Source of the DNA: Nymphaea colorata
Taxonomy: Eukaryota; Streptophyta; Magnoliopsida; Nymphaeales; Nymphaeaceae
Assembly (NCBI RefSeq): GCF_008831285.2
Contig: NC_045143.1
Location: 4,411,503 to 4,475,502, forward strand
Length of the DNA stretch: 64,000 nucleotides
Direction of reading: 5' to 3'
Shown here: in pieces, positions 42,526 through 55,416 of the stretch
How the letters are laid out: the number at the start of each line of letters is the position of its first letter
Numbering within the stretch: position 1 is the first letter of the stretch
Notes under the pieces: model-generated
The model's input: only the letters and a program-made list of their open reading frames with translations
Database searches by the model: none
What the model was told of the DNA's origin: nothing
Program-made: the position numbers and the translations under genes

Positions 42526-45069
42526 GGATATATTACTGTATCCTCATATTCACAATTTTTAAAATTGCTTTTTTCATACCCAGCCCCAGCCCCTGCCCAT
42601 ACCCGTACCAATACTAGTATTCATCTGACTTTAGTTGATATAATCGAAGAATATACGAACTGCTGACCTTTTAACAATGTAGATGAACCAGATATCGATT
42701 TCTGTGTTACATCCATCGGGTCAACCATGATGGTAGCTGCAGTGATGATGCTTCCCCACTTTTTTCTGCCGAAGATGCCACTAGTACATTGAGATTCTCA
42801 ATATCATCACCAGCTCATTGTTCAAGCTTATGGGCATCTCTTGATTTGCCTTTCTTGCTTTACCTGAACTAATTGTACTGGTGCCTTTGAATAATTGCAG
42901 AACTTCTGGGCTTCTTGCTGTTCATCGTTTTCAAGAATCGGTTCTCTTATCAGAAACATGACGAGAATTCCATCACAATCAGAAACAGAACATTTGCTTC
43001 ATTGGTTGTCATCGCAGCTAAATTTTCGTGGCTTAACCAGGTTTCTCAAAACTAGTTTCATGCTTGCTGCAATTATTGATCCTCGCCCAATTGAACGAAA
43101 TTTATTGGAAGTGTTGAAATATTGACGCTTTTCAAACCAACTATATAGTTACCTACAATAGTCCACAATGTCGCATCTCTTGCCCGGGATATAAATTATC
43201 TTTGCATTGAACTTTTCATTTAGAACAAACCTAACCATGGTATAGATATAGAACAATTAAGCTATCAAATATAGCAATCCTTTTGGATTAAGATGAACAA
43301 AGTCATGGTGAATTGATCAGTGGCAAGCCTTTATGTCTCATTTACATCTAGAAACAGAGCCACATGCATGAAATTCTTGTCTCAGAAATGGGCATCCGCC
43401 ATCCACTTGTAGAACTTGCATTCGATTTGTGTCCTCTTTGCAGATTCCAAAGGACTAATGTGAGGCACTTTCAGATTGGCTGAGAGTCATCACCAATTAA
43501 GTGCTCACAAAGTTGCGAACCCCAGCAACTGTAGTGCCTCACTTTTAGTGCAGCTCTCGCCAATAAAGTTGACCAGTTTCACTAGGAAAATCTACGAAGG
43601 CATATTAGATCCAAATTTTATTTTTGTTTTTTGATCTGTTCTATGCCTCATGATGCTGTCCTCCCAATTCAGAACGAGCAGCATCTCACTTTCTCCTCTT
43701 ACCTCTTTTCTTTTCTTTGCTTTTGCCCTTGTAATCATCTTTTACAGTTGTAGTGAACAGTATCCATGTGAGAGTCATCTCTATCTGCAAATATTTGAGC
43801 TTCAAAAGAAGAGTTGGGTCTTCACAGTTATTGATGAGAGACTCCAACTTGTTCTTCTGACTAGATTCTTTCAGCGATTAAAAGTAGGAAGTTCGAAGCT
43901 TTTGCCAGTACTAAAGCATGTCAGGGCCACTTCACCAACTTATAAGGAAAAAAATAGAGGACATGAATGGTCTTGAAGTTAAAGCATTTGCAGGAACTTT
44001 GTCAAGTCTATGTGCTTTTAGTGTAAAAGATTATAAACGAAAGAGGAAACACATACAGAGTCTTTTGGTCATCTCGAACTGAAGATTCCCTTGGATCGGA
44101 TATCGGACCTAATATTAATCTACATCCAAGTTCAACTGTTGGATTGCTCAAAACACGTAAAATCTGAGCAGCAACTGATTCCAAACTCAAAACTTTAATC
44201 CCAATTTAAACAAAAACCATGTTGAGTGCGATTAATATAATAAAAAACTGGGTATACATGTCGCTCACTTTGTCACGTGTTCATATTATCATAAATGATC
44301 TCTTCGTAAGCTGAACTGGCTAGACCTAAATTTGGTTGGATAGTAAAAAGAAACATAAAGTACAATACTATGATTTGTCGAAGCAAGAAATATATCTAAA
44401 GGAATCTGCCAAGATTTTGAACTCCCCACAAGAATTTTCTCGTCAGTAGGAGATGAAAATGGTTCAGATAATTTTCTCCCCAGTAGGGCCGGAGTTAAGT
44501 GGTGCAGTTAATTTTGTGACCAACGGGGACATAAATGGTTTTGATAATTTTCTCACCAGTTGGAAGACGCGTGGTTCGGATTCAGATGATATCAACGTAG
44601 AAGATCAAAGTTAATAGTGAGTATATTTTCTCAAAGTTCATGTAGAAAGACGTAAGCAGAATAATGTCATGGCCCCTTGATTTCGACGTCTACCCAAAGA
44701 CAAGAGCTGTTGAAAATCCAAAAGAACTAGACGTTTGATGTTGGGATTGAAATTCCTCTTTTCTTTTTAAGGGAAAGGAACATTCACGAGCATGAAGCAT
44801 TGCACTGTTAAAATCACACCCTTCTGAATTTTGCATCCGATTCATATCTTAATAATTTGTTCACTTTAGTCACTTTGATGCTTAGTTATATTCGTTGCTT
44901 TCAATAACATTACACGATAAAGTAGAAGCGAGACCTTCACTGAATCTCGGATGATAATAATTTTGCCTGCACTTTTCATGGTGGCCAAGACCATAGAGAG
45001 CTCTCGACGGGGATATCGATACGAAGCTTCTAGAAGTTTGGTAGCAGTACAATATGCAATACAGCTCAA

Positions 45070-45073
<4 letters not shown>

Positions 45074-45115
<42 letters not shown>
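45074..45115. repeat. (GA)n microsatellite
   Basis: About 21 GA repeats, flanked by AT-rich DNA. Confidence 0.95.
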
Positions 45116-45119
<4 letters not shown>

Positions 45120-45404
45120 TTTAAAACTATATATAAAGCATGATCAAGATAAAAGTTTAAGTCTTTCTCCAACAAAGGACACAGGTACTAAATTATACTG
45201 GGAAACAAAAAGGAAAAGAGGACACGTTGAGCATATGAAGGTTGCTCCTACTAGGGCCTATAGGCGTGTGCAGAGTGATTTCTTTTAGACCAAACTAGGA
45301 AGAAGGTGAAAAACTGCAGAAAAGGCTGACAAAATGTGATTTTGAGGAGAGAAGCCCCTGCCAAGGCAAAGTCTCCATCCTTCAACTGCTTTTCATGGCG
45401 GTCA

Positions 45405-46414
45405 TTAACCTGCAGCTGTGAACAGACAAGCCCAAAAAAGCAGATTAATAAAGGAAGAAACAGAAAAAGAAAAAAACACAGAGAAAATGAAGAAAACCAA
45501 GATCTTCTTTTTCTAAAGTGAACATAGAAAGTGCCGCATTCAAATTTGACTGCCAAATTTATCTTGGTAGCGAACCATGTGTGCCAATGTTTCTGATATT
45601 TCTGAAACATTGAGACTGTAATATCAGTTTTCTAAAGGCTGACATAGGACCCAGAAAAGTCATATCCAGTTCCTGGTCTTTTCCTCAGAATAACAATTCA
45701 ATAGCTGCGGTTTCTGACAGATTGTTAGATCGTTTATATTATATATATATTCCGCATTCTACCATATCTCCAGCTTAGACTTTTCAAATACCACGGCAGC
45801 CTTTAGTTCTGACAGTTCATCAAATACAACAGGAAATATGATAAAGAAGAAGAAATTACAGAGATAATTACCAGAGTCTCTTGGAGCATTGCATCGGAAG
45901 CATTCCATCCTGCTTGCAAAGTTGTGCTCATTGCAACCAGACCTACAGGTTCATACATATATGTAAGTACATATTTGCTATATATATATATATATATAAA
46001 AGAGAAAGAGAGAGAGGAAGCAAGGTTTCACCTGGTGCAAATCCAGTCTCCAGATTTCCAGCCGGGACGGCCACCAAAAGAGGACCCGAACCCAAAACCA
46101 CCCCGATTGCCACGTGGCATGTCGGCATCGAAAGCACCGCCGGAGTCATCCTTGAAGGCGCCACACTTGAAGCAGCTGGAGCGGCTGGCGAAGTTGTGGA
46201 CCCCGCAGTTGGGGGCAGTGCAGTACCAGTCGCCGGGCCGGACGTCGGATCCGGTGGTGCCGTACCCGCCGAAGGACGAGCCACCGCCCCTGCCGCCGAA
46301 GCTAGAGTAGTCGCCGGACGACCTCGGCTCCGAGCATTTCTGGCAGATGTCCCGGCGGCTGAAATTCAGGTGCTGGCATGACCTGCAGTTCCAGTCACCC
46401 GGCTTCCTGTTCAT
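45405..46414 (-). CDS. RanBP2-type zinc-finger protein with three fingers, 152 aa
   Basis: Coding exons: 46414-46032, 45942-45872 and 45409-45405. The reading frame enters the last exon for only five bases (GT then TAA). Three RanBP2/NZF fingers are visible with the W-x-C-x(2-4)-C-x10-C-x2-C layout: C10/C13/C24/C27, C65/C70/C81/C84 and C126/C131/C142/C145. Each starts GDW and has an N-F-A/S-S/R stretch after the second cysteine, the form often linked to single-stranded RNA binding. Linkers are rich in G, S and F. The second intron-exon join cuts the third finger after C126-T127. An alternative acceptor four bases further upstream of the chosen one (at cacag) would end the protein with AAG instead of G. 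The role is not known; nuclear RNA binding is a fair inference. Confidence 0.85.
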
Positions 46415-47460
46415 CTTTCTTTGGCCTGAACAAAAATTTCCGACAGCCCAAAATCAGACATCAGCCGATCGTCGGCATTGTCATAACTTTCCTTATGACA
46501 AAAAAACAAATGTAACCCGAGAATACTGATGCTAAAGCAAGATTTTGTATGTGATTTCAACGTCCTCCAAACAGACTCCGAGTAATGCCACAGTAATAGA
46601 ACCACCAGGGCATTAGAAAAGCTCAACTCCGTCCAAAATTAGAACAGAGCCGTAACTCTCCATTTTTTAAGAGATCTAAACATATCGAAAGTATTTGTTG
46701 GAAAGACGGATGTTGAAGCAATAAAAACAAGAGGCGAAAATAGGTAGATTCATTTGCATTGAATTATCCGATTCTTAGGGAGGCAACCGCGAAGAGTGAT
46801 CTATTTTCTGCAAAATTACTCAAAAAACATGAGATGGACCAACACGACTGATAAGGAAATGAAAGTTGTGGTTCACTCGGCTACGATCAAGTTCAGCTGA
46901 GTCAAGCCAACCAAGACGGCATCAACTGATCAAATGCAGCGCCTCAACGTTGTAGACAGTAAAGATAAACTTATTCTTGACCTTTATCTTCTTATTTAAA
47001 AGAAAAGCAATGATATGGCACCATGTCACTAACAGAGAGGACCAAACAACGTGTCCTTGTGACAGCACCATGAGCGCCGACATAGAAATTGCAGGTCGAA
47101 AGTACAGGAGGAAACTCTTCACATGCGTCTCATCTAACTGTTGCTATAAGAATGTCCATGTTCTTAGAGAGGGAGAGAGAGAGAGAATTAAAGGGCAGGT
47201 GATGGAAGGAGGAGAATGGGAAAGCAGGGTCGGTTACCACGAAAACTTGGACGCAAGAATTTGAAAAGACGCAACCAAATAAAGAAGAATTTGAAAAGAC
47301 GCGACCAAATAAAGCACAGAGAGAGATAGAGAGCGAGAAGCTTAGCTTGCCTTGCGTGGGTAGAAGGGAACAGGGGAAGACGGTGATCGCTTCTCTGCTT
47401 GTTGGTTTTGTGGAGGAAGAAGAGGAGGAGGAGACGACGGTGTAGAGTGGCTTGATGGAG
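46415..47460 (-). other. 5' UTR intron and leader of the zinc-finger gene
   Basis: An acceptor (ttcag before gcc, 46426-46427) sits 11 bases upstream of the start codon, so the leader is probably spliced. A pyrimidine-rich (coding strand) block at 47340-47460 is the likely first non-coding exon. The donor is unclear: acgcaag/gcaagc near 47350 would make a GC-AG intron. Confidence 0.5.
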
Positions 47461-47481
47461 GAGATTGAAGGGGGAAAGAGG

Positions 47482-47497
47482 GTTTTATAGTGATTGG
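47482..47497 (-). promoter_or_regulatory. TATA box and CCAAT motif of the zinc-finger gene
   Basis: On the minus strand ccaatcactataaaac: a CCAAT motif immediately upstream of CTATAAAAC. Transcription would start about 25-35 bases downstream (around 47450), at the head of the pyrimidine-rich leader. Confidence 0.55.
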
Positions 47498-48080
47498 AGA
47501 TGGGGTTTAAAGAGAGAGAGAGTCGGAATGTGGGAAATCGAGAAGAAAAATGAGTAGGGAGGGAAGGTCGGGGCACCCTTTTCTCCCTGGGTGTCCCCCA
47601 CACACCTTGGTTGCCTTGGAACGATGGAATCAAAAGAAGAAAAAGGTGAGAGAGGGAGAGAGGCGAAGGAGAGCTAAGATCAAGGGAGGAGAAAAAAAAA
47701 GGTAAAGAAGCAGAGAGAGAGGGATTAAATTAATCTACACAACTACCAGAAAGCCTGCATGATTATCATTATTATTGCTTTATTCCCTTCTTGGGAGAAT
47801 TTTCCCCTTTATTCAATACCATGCACAAGAAGAAGAGGAGGGTTATGCATGCACATGCACGTACACTCATTAGCTATATATGCTTGTACTCCATCCTCCT
47901 GTACTCTCCATACCTCTCTCTCCTTTTCTTCGTTCGATGTTTAATTTCATGCAATATGGCTGGGTTTTTTCAAGCATTTTAAAAGTATTCATCTTCTTCT
48001 TTGGACATGCACGTGTATAAGTATTATATACTCGTCACCAATACTGCCATTTTCAGAAAAGAAAAATTAAAACATTCGAG

Positions 48081-48170
48081 GTGATTGGTGTAGCTGGTTA
48101 GACAAGCACCAGTGAATTTGTTGCATTTTCGTAGGCTTTAATCACCTAGGTCATTGGGGTGGAGCGCACT
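48081..48170 (+). mobile_element. Possible SINE 5' end (tRNA box A-like)
   Basis: The sequence ggtgtagctggttagacaag closely resembles a tRNA D-arm/box A. No matching anticodon or T-arm fold follows in tRNA spacing, so this looks like a SINE head rather than a tRNA gene. Confidence 0.35.
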
Positions 48171-48301
48171 ACCAAGTTGACGGAACATTGTCTCTATTAC
48201 ACACTTTCATACATCAATAACCTTTAAAGATAAAAGAGAAAGGAGGTCGCCTTCTTATAAATAGTTGGTTAGGCTGGTAGATTGATGAAAGTTTAGTCAT
48301 C

Positions 48302-48461
48302 AGATTGATTGTTATAAATGCTACGATCCAGTTGAATAATTGTAAGTTCACCTACATCGTAGAATAGTCTTTCATTTTGAGAGATTGATTGTTATAAATG
48401 CTACGATCCAGTTGAATAATTGTAAGTTCACCTACATCGTAGAATAGTCTTTCATTTTGAG
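48302..48461. repeat. 80-bp perfect tandem duplication
   Basis: Identical units 48302-48381 and 48382-48461, each starting agattgattgttataaatg. Immediately right (about 48482-48540) two ~30-bp units sharing caaat-c-aaggtctacca follow. Confidence 0.95.
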
Positions 48462-48540
48462 AGAAGAAGAAGAAAAAGAAAGGCTTAGGCTTCAAATCAA
48501 AGGTCTACCAGCTTAGGCCTCAAATCGAAGGTCTACCAGT

Positions 48541-48967
48541 ATAATTCTGAACCTAATATCATCACCCAAAGTATTAACAAAAGTTGTCGTGTCATTACAT
48601 TTATAATGCTGGAAGAAAATTTTCTGTGCTTGGGGAACTAAAAAGTCACGCTAATGTCTTTATCGTGAGAGTGTATGTGTGTGTGTGTGAGAGAGTACGC
48701 GCTCATCTACTTATTAAACACGCCCTTCAATCACATAGATTCCTACTGCATTATAGCAATCATTCCGATCATGCGTATCCAATCAACTGTTGACCACCAT
48801 CCATCTTTAGAGATGTACGGTGTTCAAGCTGACACGTGGCACGAGTTATTCGTCAATCTCCCATAGAGGGAAAATGCTCTCAAATTATGTAGCCAGCGGG
48901 GCCCGTGAAGTTTGATTCTCTTCTTTTTCTCTCCACTCTTTCGTTGGGGTTACTGTCATTGCATCTG

Positions 48968-49026
<59 letters not shown>

Positions 49027-51888
49027 GTTGTTGAATTAAAAGGTAAACAATAAACGGGTACAAGTGGATGGGCGTCAGGACAGAAATGCTGCACCGATCC
49101 GATACGTCTGCCGATTCCGATACGGGAAACCTTCCACAAGCGCCACGAGCAGCTGCCTTCTCCCGAGTAACCACGTCCAGAAAGACATTTGGTTGAGACC
49201 TTGAGGTCTCCTCCCATATATCTACTCCTTCATTCGTCCGCCTACATATTGTATAAACTGTATAAGAATTTATTCCACTCTTTTGGGAAATGCCCTACGT
49301 TGTCTTTTCATATTCAACCTTATTTTTCTCGCCAACTGGTAAGGAACAAAAGCTCCACATATCTCATTATAAGGATCTAATCTGAATATCTTACTTTTTC
49401 TCAAGAAAACTTTGATACACTTTATCTAGGTCACATGCACTAATATCTCGTACGTGTCCCTAACAAGCCACAGGCATGTAGGTAATTAACATGAGAATAA
49501 GTACCTCCTAGCTAGTAGCTACCCTATATTTTTTCTTGAAGCAAACAAATATGAATGGTGTTTTACTATGCTATGTTTAACTTAAGTTTAATTAAGTAAC
49601 GTCGACCGTTTGTATTGGCAAAGAAAAAAGCTTTTGATGGTATTCTCATCATAGATTTCTTTGAATGTTATTTGAAAAAATAATTCAATTTTGTTTGGTT
49701 GTTTTGTTTTACAAGTCACAGTGCAACCGAAGGGTCTGTGTGAATTTTGGTTTCACTATGAAGGGGAGTGCAAAGTGTTACATATATATATATATATATA
49801 TAAATGAAGTTTGAACTATGGTTTCGGAATTGGCACTAGTGATTAGATGATGTATAGAGTATTAACGTGATCAGCAACTGAGGGTTTGCACTGGAGAGCT
49901 GATGACCGTAAGACTGGCTGCCGGAAGCAATCATATTCGAGAAAAAGTGAGATCGAGGATGATGAGTGAACTATTTTGGTTCCCATAAGGAACTTGGATG
50001 TGCGTCATCGCACAATGATTTGATACGAAAGAATCAGATCATCGAGTTATGAGCAGACAGGATGAATATTTTCCACAAGAACAGCCTCAGCCCTCAGGCA
50101 TTCCTCCCCCCAAACTTATCACTATGTTTTTTTTCAACAAAAGCCAGATGCATGTCTCCCCTTTAGAATCTCTTACGAACGTCGCCAATGCTTCTCCAAA
50201 GGGCTTTGCATAGTTGGTCGGGCAGTACAGTCTAAATGATGGATGTATTACAGTTAGGTTCATCTAAGTCTCTAAACAGTCTGCATACCCTGAGAATGGG
50301 GAAGGAGTGAGAGCTCAGGCGGCTTCCGCTTACCGGAAAAACATTTCCTCTCTCTATCTCTTTGCCCTACCCATCCATCGTTGCCTAATCCATGCTGCTC
50401 TCTCTTTCTCTATCTATGTTACATTATTCTTTGTTTGTTTTTCTTCTCTTTCGTTTGCCGCTTTTTTATAATTTCTGGTGTCTACTTTTCACCTATTTTT
50501 TCATGTCCGGTTATGGTTTGAGACAATCCAGTTTAAATTCAGATCATATATCGCTTCCAACTCCCCTCATAAGGAAGAAAAGAAGAAGAAAAAGCGGCCT
50601 ACACTTGAATGCTAAAGATTTTGGTCACCTTTTAATCTTTAAGAATATAAAACTAGCACTATTTTAAATGGCGGCAAGGAGACTAATGGGTGGAAAAAAA
50701 AAAAGCCAGAGGTGGGGACACAAATAAAGCATTGTATGAAATGACCTTGGGACCGAGCTAACATGTTATTGATACTGGTGGTCAAAATGGCCTTTGCTAA
50801 TCTTGCTTTTACAAAGGACCTAGCTTGCTGTAAATTTCCTTGGAAGATGAGTATGACCGCTCATTAAACAAACCAAAGATGCCTGACCCGGTTCTATTTC
50901 AACAAATAAACATTATCCTTGAAAAGCCCAGATTAAGCTCAAAAGATGGCCCCTCTTTTCTTGAAAACTTGAGTAGATACTGATAAAAAAAATCCTGCGA
51001 AAAGCTGAGATCACATCGGAAATAATTCTTAATTCTTTTGGTTTCTTTATAAGTTATAGATTAAGATTCTTACGTGCAAAAATTCAGGGTTGCGCAAGGC
51101 ATTTTGCATGGATGCTGTTTACGGGCATTTCTTTAAGAGGATGCTTGTATTCGTTCTGAAAAGAGAACTCGAAACATGTGCTTTTACTGAAAATTTAATA
51201 TCCCGACAACAATTCCCTCGACTCGGTTGGATGGGGGGAGTTGGACTGAAGGATTTCAAATTTAATACACACGATCCATCTCTCTTGGGATGGCAAGATC
51301 TGGTTGTTCCTGTCCTGCTTATTTAAAAAAGGAAAAACTGAACATAAATGTATTATAAACCATTAAAGAGCCTGAATATGACTAATATATAGCATACATA
51401 AAGGTTTTGCATGCTTTTTATGACCAAGAAAAGTTATATATAATCACCAAGGTTTCCAAATCATATCCTGGAAGACATTTCCCATGTCTTCTTCACACCT
51501 AATGCCAAAATAATTGGTAAAAGCAGAGATGAACCAAATTGCCTAAGGTCGCTTTTCCAAGCACTAATAGTGCCTTTATTCACAAACTATTTTTCCTCTT
51601 TTTTCTTGGCTTCATTTTCCTAAAAAGGGGACGCCATGCCATACTACTCAAGACTCAAGGGAGAAAATACAGTGGACGAGTCCTTCACTGATTTTCAGGT
51701 ACCAAAATGGAGAGTTTCGAGGAAAAGAATATGGAAGTCTTCGAGGTTGTGTTTGACCGCTCTTTCTTTACTTCCCTCCCTTTTTTCTTACCGCACATTT
51801 TTACTCTTTGATACTTTTGCTTTTCTCCCCTCTGGAAGAAATAAAGAAACCCATGCAAGAATCTTGCCTGTCATAATAATTAACCCCA
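48541..51888. other. Intergenic DNA
   Basis: Holds a long (TA)n at 48969-49020, a shorter one near 49782-49801, and a box A-like gcatagttggtcgggcag at 50209-50226 suggesting a SINE remnant. No gene recognised; frames are short and low complexity. Confidence 0.45.
48969..49020. repeat. (TA)n microsatellite
   Basis: About 26 TA repeats. Confidence 0.95.
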
Positions 51889-52597
51889 GCTCTTTCTTCT
51901 GCCTTTGATTATTTGCGTCTTCTTATGCAAAGCATGATTTTCCACGTATACCATTCTTCTTGGGAGGAAGGATAAAGCAAAGAAAAGATGGGTCATACTT
52001 ATTAGGAAGTAGAATGGCATCTCATATTCATCATCATTCCGGTCAAGAATTTAAACTGTTCGAGATCCGGATCGGACAGTCTGCCCTGTAAATAAAGAAG
52101 AAATTTCCTCATCCAAATCCAAGACTTAAATCTTCAGTTTCTCTCTGTAAGATCAGCTTTATCAATGGGAGCTGAGAGTTGATTAATCCATCTCTTTAAA
52201 CTTTTTGACATCGGCGAAGAAGATCGAGTTGGAGGGTGGTATTAAGTAGAATAACAGGACAAGCGAGTGACTCTTTTTTCTTCTTGTAAACCCTTAAACG
52301 ATGGCTTCCTCATGCTACAGTGCTCCCCACCTCTAAAGTTGAGTCTAGCTTTTCCAAGTCACTTCTTACCTTTTTCGGTTTCGTATTGTCACCGTATCTC
52401 TTTCGTTGAAGTAACCACTTCTTTGTTGTTCTTCCAGACAGATGACTGAAGCTAGTTATATGCACAAGCATGTTCATCTTTATAATGTGCACCTTTACAT
52501 TATAAACATGCCCATGTACTCTTAAAAGTGGACTAGTAACACAATGAATACGAAGCTGGTTGGTTATATGCACCGTCCTGTGCATGCATAGGGATAT
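51889..52597 (+). repeat. Left arm of a ~0.7-kb inverted repeat
   Basis: Matches the reverse complement of 61388-62074 nearly throughout, with scattered substitutions and small indels (by eye well above 90% identity). The outer end starts agctctttcttctgcctttg. The match ends near gggatatg at 52590-52597. It contains a 60-codon frame at 52267-52449 whose counterpart on the other arm is also open, but this follows from the duplication and is not evidence of a gene. Confidence 0.9.
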
Positions 52598-55416
52598 GTA
52601 ATAAAACAAAATGCCCTTAATAAAGCAAAAAAAAAAGGTTTTTCAAAGAACCAAAACGAAATTATAAAAATATTAAAAGTCTAAAGATACATACTTTTAT
52701 TAAAACACGCAATTGAACTACAATGAAAGTGGTTTGGAGGGGACAAATATTGTGCACGCGTAACCAAGTACCTTCAGTTTCAAGGTGAATCGGCTCAACA
52801 TTTGGAATTTCGAATTAAGTGTGCATATCGCGCGAATGTTGCACACTGACATTTATAAATTTTCGTTTCCGAATTGAGAGGTTCATTTAAGCCATCTTCT
52901 TATGTTAATTTCTGATATAGGTGTTGTATAGCTATCATTTGCAGTTCAAGATTGAACTAAAGAAGTGTTGTCAACACAACCCCTAAGCCGACCAACTATG
53001 CTGTGCCTTCCCATGGATAGAATTTGGTGGGTAGCTGATAAAAGGGAAGATGAAAAAGACCCTTGTTCAAGTTTAATCTTTTGTTTGCCCTAAACTCCGT
53101 CTTGAAGAGGGTCGATACTATTTTTTTTTTTTTTTTGTATGCCTTGTTCTAGTAGTGGATCAGAATTAGTACGTTTCTAAACCACATAAATCCGTTTGTT
53201 CTTATATGTTAACTTCTCTTCAATTTTTCCCACGCCTCATCCTTAACATTTAACAATGTGCATGGAACTAAATAATTAGCAATGACGATTGCGGTTGAAC
53301 CAAGGTTCACCACGATTAGGGTTGAGCGAACAGCGGGAGCACTTATGGAAAGGTGTGGGTGGGGAAGAGGAGTGGGTCCCTCTATATCTCAGTGTTCAGA
53401 GACTTAGCTGACTCCATGATTAGAGAAGTTGAGAGCTTTGCGGGGTTTGGAGAGGCTGGCTTCCCTTCCTCTCCCATAGTTTGACCGCCATGAATCAAGA
53501 TGCAGTAAGTTGCAGAGAGAGAGAGAGAGAGTGGTCGTCCACTTTGGCTGTAATTGATGGAGGTGCACGAGGGGCCATTGGCCCATCTGTTCTGCTGCTC
53601 CCATCGATGGTCATGATGATCTTTCATCCATGATTTTTTCCCTGCCCTCTGTTTTCTCTCTTTACCAGTTCCTGCCGTCTTTGTTCATCATTCAACGTCT
53701 AACATCCTCCCCACATTTTTTGAGGGAGAAAAAAAGAAAGTCATCATCATCGTCGTCTTCTACGAGAAATCATCACCTTTTAGTTTTAACAATTCTACCG
53801 TCTATTGTGATGCTTTCTCAAAACATTTTGAAGAACATCGCCGTATTTTCACTCTGTTTCAGAGAGTGGCAGAACGTATATCGCAAGTGTTTCAAATAAT
53901 CGTAATGCTATTTGCATCGAATTTTGATAAACTTCTGGTTCTTTCCATCAAGAAATGAAATGCTCTTGTCTTTGCTGTTGATGGTCAACTTTCATCTAAA
54001 CAACTTCGTTTACATGCGTTTTTTGACCATCTTCTCGTACCCAAGAACCACGACCGAAAATGAAGCGACAATTCAGGAAGCAGATTAATATTCCAAGCTA
54101 GGGTTGCAATTTTTATCATCAGATATTTCTAGTTCATTATGATATCGAGGTAATATCTGTAGAAAAATCACAAAGGATTTTCAATCTGATCTGCGTTTCC
54201 TGGAGCAATAAACAGTTCTTTTCCCTTATTAGTTTCTTCAAAAACTATAATCTCTTGGGGAATCTGAAATTTATTTTCCACTAAGTTCTGATGGAAAGTT
54301 GCTCAAGAAAAGAAACTTTGCTTTGCTTTATTGGTCGCCATGCTGCAGCTTCACCACAAACAATAATGATTCCTGCATCAAAAAGGTGAGCAAGTACCAT
54401 CTCTCGAAAATCTTAATTATATTGTATTCCAATTTTCACTGTATCTTATGGATATCCCAACTTAAAAACAGCGAAGATAAACACTGTAGCCTCATTGGCT
54501 TATATCGTTCTAGCTTGGATACACTATTACAAATTCAAAGAGTGCATATCAGATCATGTCTTTCCCTTTTAGTGTTGTCTTCTTAAGTCTTGGTGGGCGG
54601 AGATCACTCTCAATTTCTAAAAGAAATTAAATGCAAACAAAAACTTTATTTACAGTATGAACTTGCGCTTTTCGTGTTAAAGTAGGTCAAGCTCAAGATT
54701 CCCAGCTATCTCTATCATTTAATCCCAACTTTCCTGAACAAAAGAGGAAATCTTGCCACATGCCCACGAGGCTTTTTAAACTTTCTAATTAGATGTTCAT
54801 CTGTAGTTTGTCACTTGACATAAAGCAATTGTAAGATCGAGTTGCTTACAGCGAAGTTAAAGCTGGGAGTGTACCATATGGTGATGCAATAAGTACATTC
54901 TATGGTTACTTACGATTTAAAAGACATCTGTTGAGATGTGACCTAAGAGAGCTATGATTTTACGACGTGAGAGAAAGATTTAATTAGTCACGGCATCTTC
55001 TTTTTCATTATGGCTAAGACTGCAACAAGACAAAGCTCTTATGCTCCCTATCGTTTAGCAGTCAATCTCTGAAAATTTCCCACCTCCTCCTGCAAAAATC
55101 ACCCCTTTTACCTTGCCTCCAAGGTTCAAGGCCGTGTTATTATAGAGGTCCTAATGCATATCAGCTAATACATTAGTCCACTCTAGTGACACGGAATGAT
55201 TATTATCCATGCTACTCAAAGAATTGTCCAGCCACCTCCAAGCTACTGACTTGAGCCAGTGCGCCAACTACCTCTGAGATATTAATTTAACATTTAATTT
55301 CAAAACGTTCTTATAATAATGAGAACATTAATTTTGGCTTTTGTCACTCAATCTAGATAAGCGTACAACTATATGGTAGCGAGGAAATCAGGGGCCGAGG
55401 CTGGCTATGAGATACC
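52598..55416. other. Unassigned DNA between the inverted arms
   Basis: Includes a box A-like SINE head on the minus strand at 52981-53012 (tagttggtcggcttagggg), a poly-T run at 53121-53136 and a short (GA)n at 53515-53531. A frame at 54299-54393 followed by a GTGAGC donor looks exon-like but I cannot identify it. Confidence 0.4.

Larger units (their letters stand above)
40947..45404. other. 3' UTR of BT1 and intergenic DNA
   Basis: Contains a short (TA)n at 41243-41265, a larger (CT)n(TA)n at 42453-42521, a repeat related to 60.1 kb at 42340-42450, and (GA)n at 45074-45115. Frames are short and unconvincing. No gene recognised. Confidence 0.5.

Noticed and set aside
45881-46381. 166-codon plus-strand frame with A/G/V-rich repeats
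   Set aside because: Antisense shadow of the RanBP2-type zinc-finger exons.
47130-47633. 167-codon minus-strand frame
   Set aside because: It spans the TATA box, leader and part of the 5' UTR intron of the zinc-finger gene and is low complexity (S, P, F runs).
48081-48155. tRNA gene
   Set aside because: A convincing box A is present, but no cloverleaf, anticodon loop or standard T-arm follows.
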